Shown here piece by piece: positions 9,004 to 17,691 of a stretch of 64,000 nt of DNA. The notes under the pieces are model-generated. The model ran no database searches, was not told the DNA's origin, and worked only from the letters and a program-made list of their open reading frames with translations. This DNA comes from Lachnospira multipara ATCC 19207 (GTDB taxonomy: Bacteria; Bacillota; Clostridia; Lachnospirales; Lachnospiraceae). Made by a program: the position numbers and the translations under genes. The DNA is taken from positions 310,001-374,000 of the forward strand of contig NZ_AUJG01000001.1 in NCBI RefSeq assembly GCF_000424105.1, written 5' to 3'. How positions within the stretch are numbered: the stretch's first letter is position 1; every line of letters starts with the position of its first letter.

Positions 9004-10368
9004 ATGGAAAATGAGAAGAATAAAAAGACCACATCTATTGCAAGAAAGATAAATTGGAAAATATGGCTACACTCGCTTAAACATCTAATTATCATGGATA
9101 TCGCTATCCTTGTAGTCAGTTTTTTTGTATTTATTTACACTTGCCTAGAGGCTTCAGAGCTAAATGTCTACGATGTGGTTAACAGGGTGACAAACTACGA
9201 GCAGGAAGTTAATGCCATTAGGATTAATAGGGATGATAGTGGAAACTTCTATAATAGTGCTTATTTATATGTAAATGTAACTTTTAACGATGACAGAGGA
9301 ACTAAAGAGTACCGCTATTACATTAGGGATTTTTACAATCCATTTCGTTTGATGGCATGTGTTTGTCTAGTAGCGGAGCTTATTTACATTTTCCAGATGA
9401 CTCTTAATACAAGAAGAATTAGAAAGTCCCTTAGGCCCTTTAACGAGCTGGCTATTAAGGCGGAGGCTTTGGCAAATGGAACGAATGTTGATAGTCTTGA
9501 ACATCTAGAAAAGGTGCTAATGCAGGCAGATGAGTCGGTTACATCTATAAAAACAGGCGACAAAGATCTTGAGAGCTTAGAGATAGCTTTAAATAGTTTG
9601 ATTACTAAGATTCAGGAAGCAAAGAAAAGTCAGGTGCGATTTGTATCGGATGCCTCTCATGAGCTTAGAACTCCAATCGCAGTAATTCAGGGCTATGTAA
9701 ATATGCTTGATAGATGGGGCAAAGACGATCCAGAGATACTAAATGAAGCGGTGGAGGCTCTAAAAAATGAGTCAGAACACATGAAGGAACTTATTGAGCA
9801 GCTTCTCTTCCTTGCAAGAGGTGATAGTGGCAGAAATAGCCTAAACAGGCGAGATTTCTTCTTTGAGGAAATGTTACACGATCTTTGGGAAGAGTCTCTT
9901 ATGATAGATGAAAAACATCAGTACAAATTAGATAACTGTGAGGCTATAGAGGAAGTGCTAGCAAGGGCTGATGGCCTTAGTGATGAAGCAAGAGATAGGC
10001 TTTATGAGACACATTTTCACAAATATAATGGAGATTATGGCATGCTAAAGCAGGCGGCTAGAATCTTCTTATCTAATGCGACCAAGTACTCAGGGGAGGG
10101 CTCAACTATTAGGCTTTCCTATTATGAAAATGCAGAAACGGCCTTTAAGGGTTTCTTAATTCAGGATGAGGGAATTGGCATGAAGGCTAGTGAAGTTGGA
10201 CATATCTTTGAGAGATTTTATAGAACTGATGGGGTTAGAAATTCGGAAACTGGCGGCACAGGACTTGGTCTTTCTATAGCAAAGTGGATAGTGGATGCCC
10301 ATGAGGGCAGGATTGATGTCCTTTCAAGAGAAGAGTTTGGAACTAGGTTTATGATAAGCTTTCCTTAG
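9004..10368 (+). CDS. Sensor histidine kinase
   Basis: Two membrane helices (~residues 27-50 and ~117-137) flank an ~65-residue extracytoplasmic domain. A HAMP-like linker follows, then the H-box 'FVSDASHELRTPIAVIQ', an N-box (LSNATKYS), a G1 box (DEGIGM) and a G2 box (TGGTGLGLS). Between the dimerisation helices and the N-box there is extra sequence (EVLARADGLSDEARDRLYE and ~10 more residues) not usual for this family, which may alter the ATP-binding domain. It pairs with the adjacent response regulator. The stop at 10366 is followed by the purE promoter, without a clear U-run terminator. Confidence 0.93.
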   Translation: MENEKNKKTTSIARKINWKIWLHSLKHLIIMDIAILVVSFFVFIYTCLEASELNVYDVVNRVTNYEQEVNAIRINRDDSGNFYNSAYLYVNVTFNDDRGTKEYRYYIRDFYNPFRLMACVCLVAELIYIFQMTLNTRRIRKSLRPFNELAIKAEALANGTNVDSLEHLEKVLMQADESVTSIKTGDKDLESLEIALNSLITKIQEAKKSQVRFVSDASHELRTPIAVIQGYVNMLDRWGKDDPEILNEAVEALKNESEHMKELIEQLLFLARGDSGRNSLNRRDFFFEEMLHDLWEESLMIDEKHQYKLDNCEAIEEVLARADGLSDEARDRLYETHFHKYNGDYGMLKQAARIFLSNATKYSGEGSTIRLSYYENAETAFKGFLIQDEGIGMKASEVGHIFERFYRTDGVRNSETGGTGLGLSIAKWIVDAHEGRIDVLSREEFGTRFMISFP

Positions 10369-10427
10369 TTGTCTTGACTTTGATTGAAATTGATTGCAAA
10401 TAATCAGATAATGCCCCGGGTTTTACC

Positions 10428-10456
10428 TTGACGGTCATTGTAAAAGCAAGTAAAAT
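10428..10456 (+). promoter_or_regulatory. Sigma-A type promoter of the pur operon
   Basis: TTGACG (10428-10433), 17-base spacer, TAAAAT (10451-10456). The predicted transcript starts near 10463, inside the left arm of the hairpin described next. Confidence 0.7.
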
Positions 10457-10458
10457 AT

Positions 10459-10519
10459 TATGGTGTTTTGAGGTTTTGATAATCCGCAAGATTTATTAAC
10501 AAAATCACAAAACACCATA
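10459..10519 (+). promoter_or_regulatory. Long hairpin at the 5' end of the purE leader
   Basis: TATGGTGTTTTG (10459-10470) pairs perfectly with CAAAACACCATA (10508-10519). Pairing continues inward (10471-10478 with 10500-10507) with one mismatch and one wobble around a ~21-base loop. No U-run follows, so it is not an ordinary terminator, and it does not match the purine riboswitch core. It may stabilise the transcript or bind a regulator. Confidence 0.55.
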
Positions 10520-10569
10520 TTTTGTCATTTAGACGATAAATTTTATAAAAATTAGGAGGAACGAAGACT

Positions 10570-11076
10570 ATGGCATTAGTTGGAATTGTCATGGGTAGTG
10601 ATTCTGATATGCCTGTTATGGCTAAGGCAGCAGACATCCTTGAGAAGTTCGGCATTTCATATGAGATGACAATTATCTCAGCCCACAGAGAACCTGACGT
10701 ATTTTTTGATTACGCAAAGACTGCAGAGGAGAAAGGATTTAAAGTAATTATTGCAGGAGCAGGTATGGCAGCTCATTTACCGGGTATGTGCGCGGCTATT
10801 TTCCCTATGCCAGTTATTGGTATCCCAATGCATACAACTTCTCTCGGAGGAAGAGATTCGCTATATTCAATCGTACAGATGCCTTCAGGCATTCCAGTTG
10901 CAACTGTTGCAATTAATGGTGGTGCTAATGCAGGCATTCTCGCTGCTAAGATCTTAGCTACATCTGATTCACAATTATTATCAAAGTTAAAAGATTATAC
11001 TAAAGAAATGAAGGAAGGCGTTCAGGCTAAAGACGCTAAACTACAGGAAGTAGGATATAAGAATTACACAAAGTAA
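10570..11076 (+). CDS. purE: N5-carboxyaminoimidazole ribonucleotide mutase (PurE)
   Basis: Rearranges N5-CAIR to CAIR in purine synthesis. The 168-aa length fits class I PurE. Substrate-binding motifs are visible: GSDSD at residues 9-13, SAHR at 37-40, and the glycine-rich 'AGAGMAAHLPG' and 'TTSLGG' segments. AGGAGG at 10554-10559 sets the start. It is first in a purE-purM-purN-purD series. A class I PurE normally works with PurK, which is not seen in this window. Confidence 0.96.
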   Translation: MALVGIVMGSDSDMPVMAKAADILEKFGISYEMTIISAHREPDVFFDYAKTAEEKGFKVIIAGAGMAAHLPGMCAAIFPMPVIGIPMHTTSLGGRDSLYSIVQMPSGIPVATVAINGGANAGILAAKILATSDSQLLSKLKDYTKEMKEGVQAKDAKLQEVGYKNYTK

Positions 11077-11229
11077 TTTACGATAAGTGATTTATAATAA
11101 GTAATTTATGGTAGATTACAGTTGGCAATTTAAAAGGTAATTTACACAAAGAGATTTGTGTGAATGATAGACACATTTGCTTAAAGCTTAGGCAAATAAA
11201 AAATTATTTATAAAGAATGAGGTATGAAA

Positions 11230-12255
11230 ATGGATTACAAAAAGTCTGGTGTTGATATTGAGGCAGGTTACAAGGCAGTAGAGCTTATGAAGGAGCACGT
11301 TGCTAAGACAATGAGACCTGAGGTACTTGGTGGTCTTGGTGGTTTCTCAGGAGCATTTTCTTTAGAGAAGTTCAAGGGAATGGAAAAGCCTACATTAGTT
11401 TCAGGTACAGATGGTGTTGGTACAAAGCTTAAGATTGCTTTCACACTTGATAAGCATGATACAGTAGGTATTGACTGTGTTGCTATGTGTGTTAACGATA
11501 TTGCTTGTGCAGGTGGAGAACCTTTATTCTTCCTTGACTATGTAGCTTGTGGTAAGAACGAACCTGAAAAGATTGCTACTATCGTTAAGGGTGTTGCTGA
11601 GGGATGTCTTCAGTCAGAATGTGCACTTATTGGTGGTGAAACAGCTGAAATGCCAGGTTTCTATCCAGTTGATGAATACGATTTAGCTGGTTTTGCAGTT
11701 GGTATCGTTGATGAGAAGGATTTAATTACAGGTAAGGACATTAAGGCTGGTGATACACTTATTGGTATTACATCAAGCGGTGTTCACTCAAACGGTTTCT
11801 CACTTGTACGTTCAGTATTTACAATTACAGAGGAATCTCTTAACACATACTATGACTCACTTGGTAAGACATTAGGAGAAGCATTAATTGCTCCAACTAA
11901 GATTTATGTTAAGGCTTTAAAGAGCGTTAAGGCAGCAGGCGTTAAGATTAAGGGCTGTTCTCATATTACTGGTGGCGGTTTCTATGAAAATATCCCAAGA
12001 ATGCTTCACGATGGTGTAAGAGCTGTAGTTAAGAAGGATTCTTATGAAGTACCAGCAATCTTTAAGATGCTTCAAAATGACGGTGACATCGAAGAAAAGA
12101 TGATGTATAACACATTCAACATGGGTATTGGTATGGTTCTTGCAGTAGATCCAGCTGATGCAGATAAGACATTAGAGGCTTTAAAGGCAGCAGGTGAAGA
12201 AGCTTATGTAATCGGTCAGATTGAAGAAGGAGAGAAGGGAGTTACTGTATGCTAA
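11230..12255 (+). CDS. purM: Phosphoribosylformylglycinamidine cyclo-ligase (AIR synthetase)
   Basis: Closes the imidazole ring of FGAM with ATP to form AIR. Two ATG codons are possible (11224 and 11230). GAGG at 11219-11222 is one base from the first and seven from the second, so 11230 (MDYKKSGVD) is chosen, giving 341 aa. Family signatures: '[14 protein letters not shown]', '[11 protein letters not shown]', '[11 protein letters not shown]' and '[13 protein letters not shown]'. About 150 bases separate it from purE; that gap holds only short hairpins (ACACAAA/TTTGTGT at 11144-11161). The stop overlaps the purN start. Confidence 0.96.
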   Translation: MDYKKSGVDIEAGYKAVELMKEHVAKTMRPEVLGGLGGFSGAFSLEKFKGMEKPTLVSGTDGVGTKLKIAFTLDKHDTVGIDCVAMCVNDIACAGGEPLFFLDYVACGKNEPEKIATIVKGVAEGCLQSECALIGGETAEMPGFYPVDEYDLAGFAVGIVDEKDLITGKDIKAGDTLIGITSSGVHSNGFSLVRSVFTITEESLNTYYDSLGKTLGEALIAPTKIYVKALKSVKAAGVKIKGCSHITGGGFYENIPRMLHDGVRAVVKKDSYEVPAIFKMLQNDGDIEEKMMYNTFNMGIGMVLAVDPADADKTLEALKAAGEEAYVIGQIEEGEKGVTVC

Positions 12256-12839
12256 GAGTAACTGTCTTAGTTTCAGGTGGCGGAACTAATCTTCAGGCAA
12301 TTATAGATTCAGTTAATAATGGAACAATTAAGAATACTAAGCTTGTGGGTGTTATTTCTAATAATGCAGGAGCTTATGCCCTAGAGAGAGCAAAGAAAGC
12401 AGGTATTCCTAGCTTTTGCATTTCTCCTAAGGACTATGAATCAAGAGAAATCTTTAACGATACACTTTTAGCTAAGGTTAAGGAGCTTGAAACTGATTTA
12501 GTAGTACTTGCTGGTTTCTTAGTTAGAATTCCAGAAAAGATGGTTCATGAATTTTCTCATAGAATCATTAACATTCATCCATCACTTATTCCATCATTTT
12601 GTGGAGTAGGTTACTATGGACTTAAGGTTCATGAAGCAGCTCTTGCTAAGGGAGTTAAGGTTTCAGGTGCAACAGTTCATTACGTAGATGAAGGCATGGA
12701 CACAGGAGAAATTATTTTCCAAAAGGCCGTTGAGGTTAAGGAAGATGATACTCCAGAAACTTTACAAAGAAGAATAATGGAAGAGGCTGAATGGAAGTTA
12801 CTTCCAGCAGCAATTAATAAGATAGCTTTGAATAGTTAA
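12249..12839 (+). CDS. purN: Phosphoribosylglycinamide formyltransferase (PurN)
   Basis: Transfers a formyl group from 10-formyl-THF to GAR. The ATG at 12249 overlaps the purM stop by seven bases (ATGCTAA), a sign of translational coupling. Catalytic residues are in place: N108 and H110 in [10 protein letters not shown] and D151 in GMDTGEI, as in E. coli PurN. Length 196 aa is normal. A stable hairpin follows before purD. Confidence 0.95.
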   Translation: MLRVTVLVSGGGTNLQAIIDSVNNGTIKNTKLVGVISNNAGAYALERAKKAGIPSFCISPKDYESREIFNDTLLAKVKELETDLVVLAGFLVRIPEKMVHEFSHRIINIHPSLIPSFCGVGYYGLKVHEAALAKGVKVSGATVHYVDEGMDTGEIIFQKAVEVKEDDTPETLQRRIMEEAEWKLLPAAINKIALNS

Positions 12840-12860
12840 CCTGTGCTTAGGTTAATTTAC

Positions 12861-12889
12861 GGGGCCAAAGGCTTTTGGCCTTTGACCCC
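12861..12889 (+). terminator. Hairpin between purN and purD (possible partial terminator)
   Basis: GGGGCCAAAGGC pairs with GCCTTTGACCCC around a short TTTTG loop, then TATTTTAAAA. The U-run is weak, so it may lower purD expression or protect the upstream message rather than end transcription. Confidence 0.5.
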
Positions 12890-12922
12890 TATTTTAAAAT
12901 TGGATTTTGGGAAGGAAAAATT

Positions 12923-14200
12923 ATGAAGGTTTTAGTTGTAGGTAGCGGCGGAAGAGAGCATGCAATTTGTTGGAAATTATCTAAGAGTGCTAAGGTTGAT
13001 AAGATTTACTGTGCACCAGGAAATGCAGGTATTGCAAGTGTTGCAGAATGCGTTGATATTAAGGCTATGGAATTTGAAAAGCTAGTAGCTTTTGCTAAGG
13101 AGAAGGAAATTGACCTTACAGTTATTGGTATGGATGATCCTTTAGTTGGCGGTATTGTTGATGAATTTGAGAAGGAAGGACTTAGAGTTTTCGGACCTAG
13201 AAAGAATGCAGCAATCCTTGAGGGTAGCAAGGCATTTTCTAAGGACTTAATGAAGAAATACAATATTCCAACAGCTGCTTATGAAACATTTAATTCAGCA
13301 GACGCAGCTAAGAAATACTTAGAAGAAGAGGCAGAATTCCCAATCGTACTTAAGGCTGATGGCTTGGCTTTAGGTAAGGGAGTTTTAATCTGTGAAACTA
13401 AGGAAGAGGCTCTAGCTGGTGTTGATGAACTTATGCTTGATAAGAAGTTTGGTTCAGCAGGCGATAGAATTGTAATTGAAGAATTCATGACAGGTCGTGA
13501 AGTTTCAGTTCTTTCTTTCGTAGATGGTAAGACTATTAAGATTATGGCTTCAGCTCAAGACCACAAGAGAGCTAAAGATAATGATGAAGGCTTAAATACA
13601 GGTGGTATGGGTAACTTCTGTCCATCACCTTTCTATACAGATGAAGTTGATGACTTCTGCAAGAAGTATGTATATCAGGCAACTGTAGATGCTATGGCTA
13701 AGGAAGGCAGAGAATTCAAGGGAGTTATCTTCTTTGGTCTTATGCTTACACCAAAGGGACCAAGAGTATTAGAGTACAATGCTAGATTTGGTGATCCAGA
13801 AGCTCAGGTTGTACTTCCAAGAATGAAGAATGATATTGTTGATGTATTTGAGGCTTGTATTGACGGAACACTTGATAAGATTGACTTAGAATTTGTTGAT
13901 GATGCTTGTGTTTGTGTTGTATTAGCTTCTGATGGTTATCCAGTATCATACGAGAAGGGCTTTGAAATCAAGGGTATGGAGAAGTTTGAAGGAAAGGATG
14001 ACTACATCCTATTCCACGCTGGAACTAAGTTTAATGAAGAAGGTAAGATCGTTACAAACGGTGGTAGAGTTCTTGGCGTAACAGCTCTTGGCAGTAGCCT
14101 TAAGGAAGCTAGACGTAAGGCTTATGAGGCAACTGAGTGGGTTGAGTTTGAGAACAAGTACATGAGAACTGATATAGCTAAGGCTGTAGAGAATATGTAA
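12923..14200 (+). CDS. purD: Phosphoribosylamine-glycine ligase (GAR synthetase)
   Basis: ATP-grasp enzyme joining phosphoribosylamine and glycine. The start at 12923 (MKVLVVGSGGREHA) follows GGAAGG and gives the standard PurD N-terminus; an upstream in-frame ATG at 12875 would lie inside the preceding hairpin and adds non-family residues. Motifs: 'GSGGREHAI', 'LEGSKAFSKDLM', 'VLKADGLALGKGV', 'GGMGNFCPSPF' and 'NARFGDPEAQ'. 425 aa. Last gene of the operon, followed by a strong terminator. Confidence 0.96.
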   Translation: MKVLVVGSGGREHAICWKLSKSAKVDKIYCAPGNAGIASVAECVDIKAMEFEKLVAFAKEKEIDLTVIGMDDPLVGGIVDEFEKEGLRVFGPRKNAAILEGSKAFSKDLMKKYNIPTAAYETFNSADAAKKYLEEEAEFPIVLKADGLALGKGVLICETKEEALAGVDELMLDKKFGSAGDRIVIEEFMTGREVSVLSFVDGKTIKIMASAQDHKRAKDNDEGLNTGGMGNFCPSPFYTDEVDDFCKKYVYQATVDAMAKEGREFKGVIFFGLMLTPKGPRVLEYNARFGDPEAQVVLPRMKNDIVDVFEACIDGTLDKIDLEFVDDACVCVVLASDGYPVSYEKGFEIKGMEKFEGKDDYILFHAGTKFNEEGKIVTNGGRVLGVTALGSSLKEARRKAYEATEWVEFENKYMRTDIAKAVENM

Positions 14201-14250
14201 TAAAGGCTTTTGGACGTGTGAGTATTGCAGACGTTTAGGGCTTGTGGGAA

Positions 14251-14281
14251 GAGTGACTGCTTGGCAGTCACTCTTTTTTTG
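14251..14281 (+). terminator. Strong terminator of the pur operon
   Basis: Perfect 10-bp stem GAGTGACTGC / GCAGTCACTC with a TTG loop, then eight T. Confidence 0.95.
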
Positions 14282-14375
14282 TTGTGGTGGGACTTGTTTG
14301 AGGCCTAGTGGGGGCGGAGAGTATGGTGGGGTTTGTTGTGGGGACTATTGTGGTGGGATTTGGTGGGGGTTTCTG
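14282..14375 (+). other. G-tract-rich segment
   Basis: Six runs of three or more G within ~90 bases (GTGGTGGGA, GTGGGGGCGG, GGTGGGG, GTGGGG and so on), strikingly G-rich for this genome and on one strand only. Could form G-quadruplexes. No ORF. Confidence 0.6.
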
Positions 14376-14780
14376 CAGGTAATTTAGCGAGTTTCCCCTT
14401 TTACCTGTATTGAGGAAGTTGTTGTTTTGGGGTGATGCAGTCAATTGGCTATATTTATAGAATTGGGGGTATCAAACTTGCTTTAATTTTTTAACAGTTA
14501 CGGGTAAAGAAAGAAAAAAGTAAATATAACTGTAGTGGGCTGCTAAAAAGAATTTAATAAGTTACGGGTAATTCTAAAAAATAAGCAAGTTGATTGTAGA
14601 GGAACTAATCTAACTTGCTAATTAGTACTGAAAGAATACAGTTAATTTGCGGGTTTTAAAGGATTGACTGTATAGTGAACCGAAAGGTCCTATAGGCCAA
14701 TACGATCAAATAAGAATTCTTGTGGATTTACCTGTAGGACTTAAAAATCTTAAACTTTCTTTCATACAGTCAACTGAAGA
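14375..14780 (+). ncRNA. Candidate structured RNA or mobile-element remnant, no ORF
   Basis: This gene-free stretch is packed with inverted repeats: CAGGTAA/TTACCTG (14375-14405); ACAGTTA/TAACTGT (14495-14533); AGCAAGTTGATT with AATC-T-AACTTGCT (14584-14620); and an outer stem TTGACTGTAT/ATACAGTCAA (14664-14673 with 14764-14773) enclosing AGGTCCTATAGG/CCTGTAGGACTT (14685-14696 with 14731-14742). A motif AGTTACGGGTAA occurs twice (14496, 14560). AACTTGCT also occurs a second time upstream (~14474), allowing an alternative pairing. It matches no RNA class I recognise. A MITE-like element is the alternative. Confidence 0.4.
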
Positions 14781-14919
14781 AAAATAATGCTTTGCCGGTA
14801 ATACTTAAGAAACCTTTTGAATAAAAAAGATAAAGAACAGTTATTGACGACATATGGAAGAGGGAGAGGGTAGGCCGCCATCCCTCCACATATCTAAAAA
14901 ATCAATTTCCCCAATCCCC

Positions 14920-14948
14920 TTGACATATCTGTTTATAGAGTGTATATA
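14920..14948 (+). promoter_or_regulatory. Promoter of the first ABC exporter operon
   Basis: TTGACA (14920-14925), 17-base spacer, TATATA (14943-14948). The -10 lies inside the palindromic operator described next. Confidence 0.75.
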
Positions 14949-14960
14949 TTTATATATACA
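14941..14960 (+). promoter_or_regulatory. Probable operator of the GntR/YtrA-type regulator
   Basis: TGTATATA-TTTA-TATATACA is a perfect 8-bp inverted repeat covering the -10 region, a place where binding would block RNA polymerase. The TGTA...TACA ends fit GntR-type operators, and a YtrA-type GntR gene sits in the same operon (16562-16936), so autoregulation is the simplest reading. Confidence 0.6.
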
Positions 14961-15040
14961 GTAGATGTACACAGCGAATACAGCTGTTAGATCTTGCTGC
15001 ATTTGCTGCAATACTACTACACAAACAAGAAGGAGTTTAT

Positions 15041-15898
15041 ATGATAGAAATTAAGGATTTAAAGAAGAAGCTTGGTGCTATGGAACTTAATATGTCTCTT
15101 GAAATCCCTGAAGGATATATATGTGGACTTATTGGTAGGAATGGTTCTGGTAAGACAAGCTTGTTTAATTTAATAACAGGTTTAATGAGTCCGGATGAGG
15201 GCAAAGTAGTAATAGATGGCTTAGAATATGGGAAAGATGATAAAGCTATATATGCTAGAATCGCCTTAGTATCTGAAGATGGTTTATTAGATGGCTATTG
15301 TACAGCTAAGGAAAATGGCCTTATTTATGGGAGATATTATACAGGATTTAATATGACTAGTTTCTTGTGCTTACTGAATAAGTATAGAGTTAATCCTAAT
15401 ATTGCTATTGATAAGTTATCAAGAGGTGAGAAGTTAAAAGTACAGTTTGCATTTGCAATTAGTACAAGGCCTAAATATTTAATTCTCGATGAGCCAACGG
15501 CTAACTTTGATCCAGAATTTAAGAAGGCATTTCATGAAGAAATAAATAAGTTAATGTCAGATGGTAAACATACAGTAATATTTGCAACTCATATAACTTC
15601 TGAAATAGATAGATTAGGAGATTATTTATTATTCATACATGAAGGAAAGAAAGTCTTTATGGGAGATTTAGAAAGCTTTAGAGATAAGTATAAGTTAGCA
15701 GTAGGAGAAGAATTCTATATAGATAGATTAACGAAGGAAGCACTAATATCTAAGGATGTAAATAAATATTCTACAAGGGCTATGTTTGATATGGATTTAA
15801 TTAATAAGGATTTAGATGAAAGATACATGAATCACTTAGAATTTAGTCCGGCAACAATAGAAGACTTTATGTATTTTTACACTAAGGAGGTAGCATAA
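15041..15898 (+). CDS. ABC transporter ATP-binding protein
   Basis: Starts at 15041 after AGAAGGAG. Walker A GRNGSGKTS, signature LSRGEKLK, Walker B YLILDEP and a switch His in FATHITSE. Residues ~215-285 form an accessory C-terminal region. It overlaps by one base with the membrane protein at 15898, its likely permease. Together with the GntR regulator and the second ATPase/permease pair it resembles YtrBCDEF-style exporters, which answer envelope stress or cell-wall antibiotics. The substrate cannot be read. Confidence 0.88.
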   Translation: MIEIKDLKKKLGAMELNMSLEIPEGYICGLIGRNGSGKTSLFNLITGLMSPDEGKVVIDGLEYGKDDKAIYARIALVSEDGLLDGYCTAKENGLIYGRYYTGFNMTSFLCLLNKYRVNPNIAIDKLSRGEKLKVQFAFAISTRPKYLILDEPTANFDPEFKKAFHEEINKLMSDGKHTVIFATHITSEIDRLGDYLLFIHEGKKVFMGDLESFRDKYKLAVGEEFYIDRLTKEALISKDVNKYSTRAMFDMDLINKDLDERYMNHLEFSPATIEDFMYFYTKEVA

Positions 15899-16551
15899 TG
15901 AAAGATAGATTAAGAGTGTATTTATCAGCTTTTAAATTAAGAAAAATAATAAATGACCGTGGCCTTGGAATTTGCTTTATATGGCTAATCATAGTTATAG
16001 ATAGAATAAATGATCATGGTGATGAATTTTTTTCAAACTCAGTGTTTATAGGTTTATTAGGGGTGCTATTACCCATGTTTTTAATTGTAGTTTCTATGTT
16101 TTTTCATAAAATAAACTATGACAAGGTATTTTATCTTTTGCCAATGACATTAGAAGAAAGAAGAAAAACCATAGTATCTAACTATTTATTTACTGTAATG
16201 ATACATTTAATTATAGGAATTATTCCTTTATGCCTTGTTTTAATAATGGCTAGAGTAAACATTTTTACAGCAGCTTTTATGCTATTAAATGTAATAATCT
16301 TAAGCTTTATGATTATACCAAAGGGCTTTAATGAATATGTTTCCGTAAGATTTGTAATGGTGGTTGTAGCATGTTTTATAACTCAACTAATTGAGGTGGA
16401 TATGTTTTATGAAACAAGAATAATGGTGCATGCGTTTATGTGGCTTATAATGTGTGTTTTCATTATTCCAATGGCTTATAGCTGTAAGAAAAAAATAATA
16501 GAAGAATTTGATTATGCCATGACTTATAAAGAAATAAAAAAGGCTAAGTAG
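15898..16551 (+). CDS. ABC-2 type membrane protein (permease partner)
   Basis: 217 aa with about six hydrophobic helices and a basic cytoplasmic tail. The ATG overlaps the stop of the ATPase (ATAATG), so the two are translationally coupled. It carries no recognisable enzymatic motif. Inferred to be the membrane subunit of the exporter. Confidence 0.7.
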   Translation: MKDRLRVYLSAFKLRKIINDRGLGICFIWLIIVIDRINDHGDEFFSNSVFIGLLGVLLPMFLIVVSMFFHKINYDKVFYLLPMTLEERRKTIVSNYLFTVMIHLIIGIIPLCLVLIMARVNIFTAAFMLLNVIILSFMIIPKGFNEYVSVRFVMVVVACFITQLIEVDMFYETRIMVHAFMWLIMCVFIIPMAYSCKKKIIEEFDYAMTYKEIKKAK

Positions 16552-16561
16552 AGGTGAATAT

Positions 16562-16936
16562 ATGGATTTGACAATAAAGATATATCCCCAGGGCACTCTT
16601 GCAATTTATGAGCAGATAGTGATGCAGTTAAAGAATGCCATAGTTTCAGGGGATTTAAAGGCAAATGAGGCGCTACCTTCAATTAGACGCCTTGCCGCAG
16701 ATTTAGGCGTAAGCGTTATTACAACAAAAAGAGCCTATGAAGAACTTGAAAAGGAAGGGCTTGTAAGGTCAGTGGCAGGTAAGGGCTTTTACGTTTGCGA
16801 ATACAATACAGACTATTTAAAAGAGAAGCAGTTAATGATTATTGAGAAAATGTCACAAGAGGTCATAGCTGAAGCTAAGGCTGCAGGACTAAGTCTAGAG
16901 GATTTTATTGAGATGATAAAGGCACTTTATGACTAA
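16562..16936 (+). CDS. GntR-family (YtrA-type) transcriptional regulator
   Basis: Start at 16562 after GAGGTGA. Residues 1-75 form a GntR winged helix ('AIYEQIVMQLKNAIVSGDL', 'LPSIRRLAADLGVSVITTKRA'), with the 'GLVRSVAGKGFYV' wing. The remaining ~45 residues form only a short helical tail rather than a full effector domain, which is typical of the YtrA subfamily that controls ABC exporters. A perfect palindrome over the -10 of the operon promoter (14941-14960) is its probable binding site. Confidence 0.9.
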   Translation: MDLTIKIYPQGTLAIYEQIVMQLKNAIVSGDLKANEALPSIRRLAADLGVSVITTKRAYEELEKEGLVRSVAGKGFYVCEYNTDYLKEKQLMIIEKMSQEVIAEAKAAGLSLEDFIEMIKALYD

Positions 16937-17022
16937 GGGACTTTGAATAAAATGGACAAGATTATAAGTGTCTGATTGAATAAAAAGGACATGGATAAAT
17001 TAGCATAAAAGGATAGGATATT

Positions 17023-17691
17023 ATGAATAAGATACTTGAACTTAAAAATGTAACTGTAAAAAATAAGAAATTCAAATTAGAAAATATAAATTTTGCCCTT
17101 GAAAAAGGCTATGTTTATGGCTTGGTTGGTAAAAATGGTGCAGGTAAATCTACTCTTTTAAAATCAATATATTTTGAAAATTGGCCATATAAGGGAGATG
17201 TTTTATTTTCTGGATTTGATATAAAGAAGAATAGAAGATCTGTAATGGAAAAAATAGGCTATATCTCTGAAGATTTTAGCTTTATAGATGATAGAAGTAT
17301 GGCTGAAAATGCTAGACTTTTTTCTATTGCTTATAGTGATTTTGATAAGGAAATCTGGGAAGAAATGACAAAAAAATTAGGAATTAATTTAAACACTAAT
17401 TATATGGATTATTCTAGAGGTGAAAAGATTAAAGCCCAGTTAGCCTTTGCATTTGCCCACAAGGCGGAATTGTTAATTATGGATGAAGCAAGCGCAGGAC
17501 TTGATGCAGTTTTCAAAAAGGAAATGTATGACCTAATTAGAGAAGGACTAGTGGATGGATTAACTGTTTTATTAACAAGTCATGATTATGAAGAAATAAA
17601 GAGAAATACTGATTTCTTCGCAGTAATTAAAGATGGAGTTTTTGGCGAATTTAAAGAAACTATAGAGGAGAAGGGTTATGAATATCTTTAA
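17023..17691 (+). CDS. ABC transporter ATP-binding protein
   Basis: 222 aa. Walker A GKNGAGKST, signature YSRGEKIK, Walker B LLIMDEA and switch His in TSHDYEE. Most similar in layout to the ATPase at 15041. It overlaps by 14 bases the small membrane protein at 17678. The 86-base gap after the GntR gene holds an imperfect direct repeat (TTGAATAAAATGGACA near 16942 and a variant near 16976) but no clear terminator, so it is probably cotranscribed. Confidence 0.88.
   Translation: MNKILELKNVTVKNKKFKLENINFALEKGYVYGLVGKNGAGKSTLLKSIYFENWPYKGDVLFSGFDIKKNRRSVMEKIGYISEDFSFIDDRSMAENARLFSIAYSDFDKEIWEEMTKKLGINLNTNYMDYSRGEKIKAQLAFAFAHKAELLIMDEASAGLDAVFKKEMYDLIREGLVDGLTVLLTSHDYEEIKRNTDFFAVIKDGVFGEFKETIEEKGYEYL

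Noticed and set aside
10428-10569. Purine riboswitch before purE
   Set aside because: The three-way-junction core and its conserved loop sequences are absent; there is only one long hairpin.
14201-15040. tRNA, tmRNA, RNase P or SRP RNA in the long gap
   Set aside because: None of the conserved cores of these RNAs could be found, so only a generic structured element is reported.
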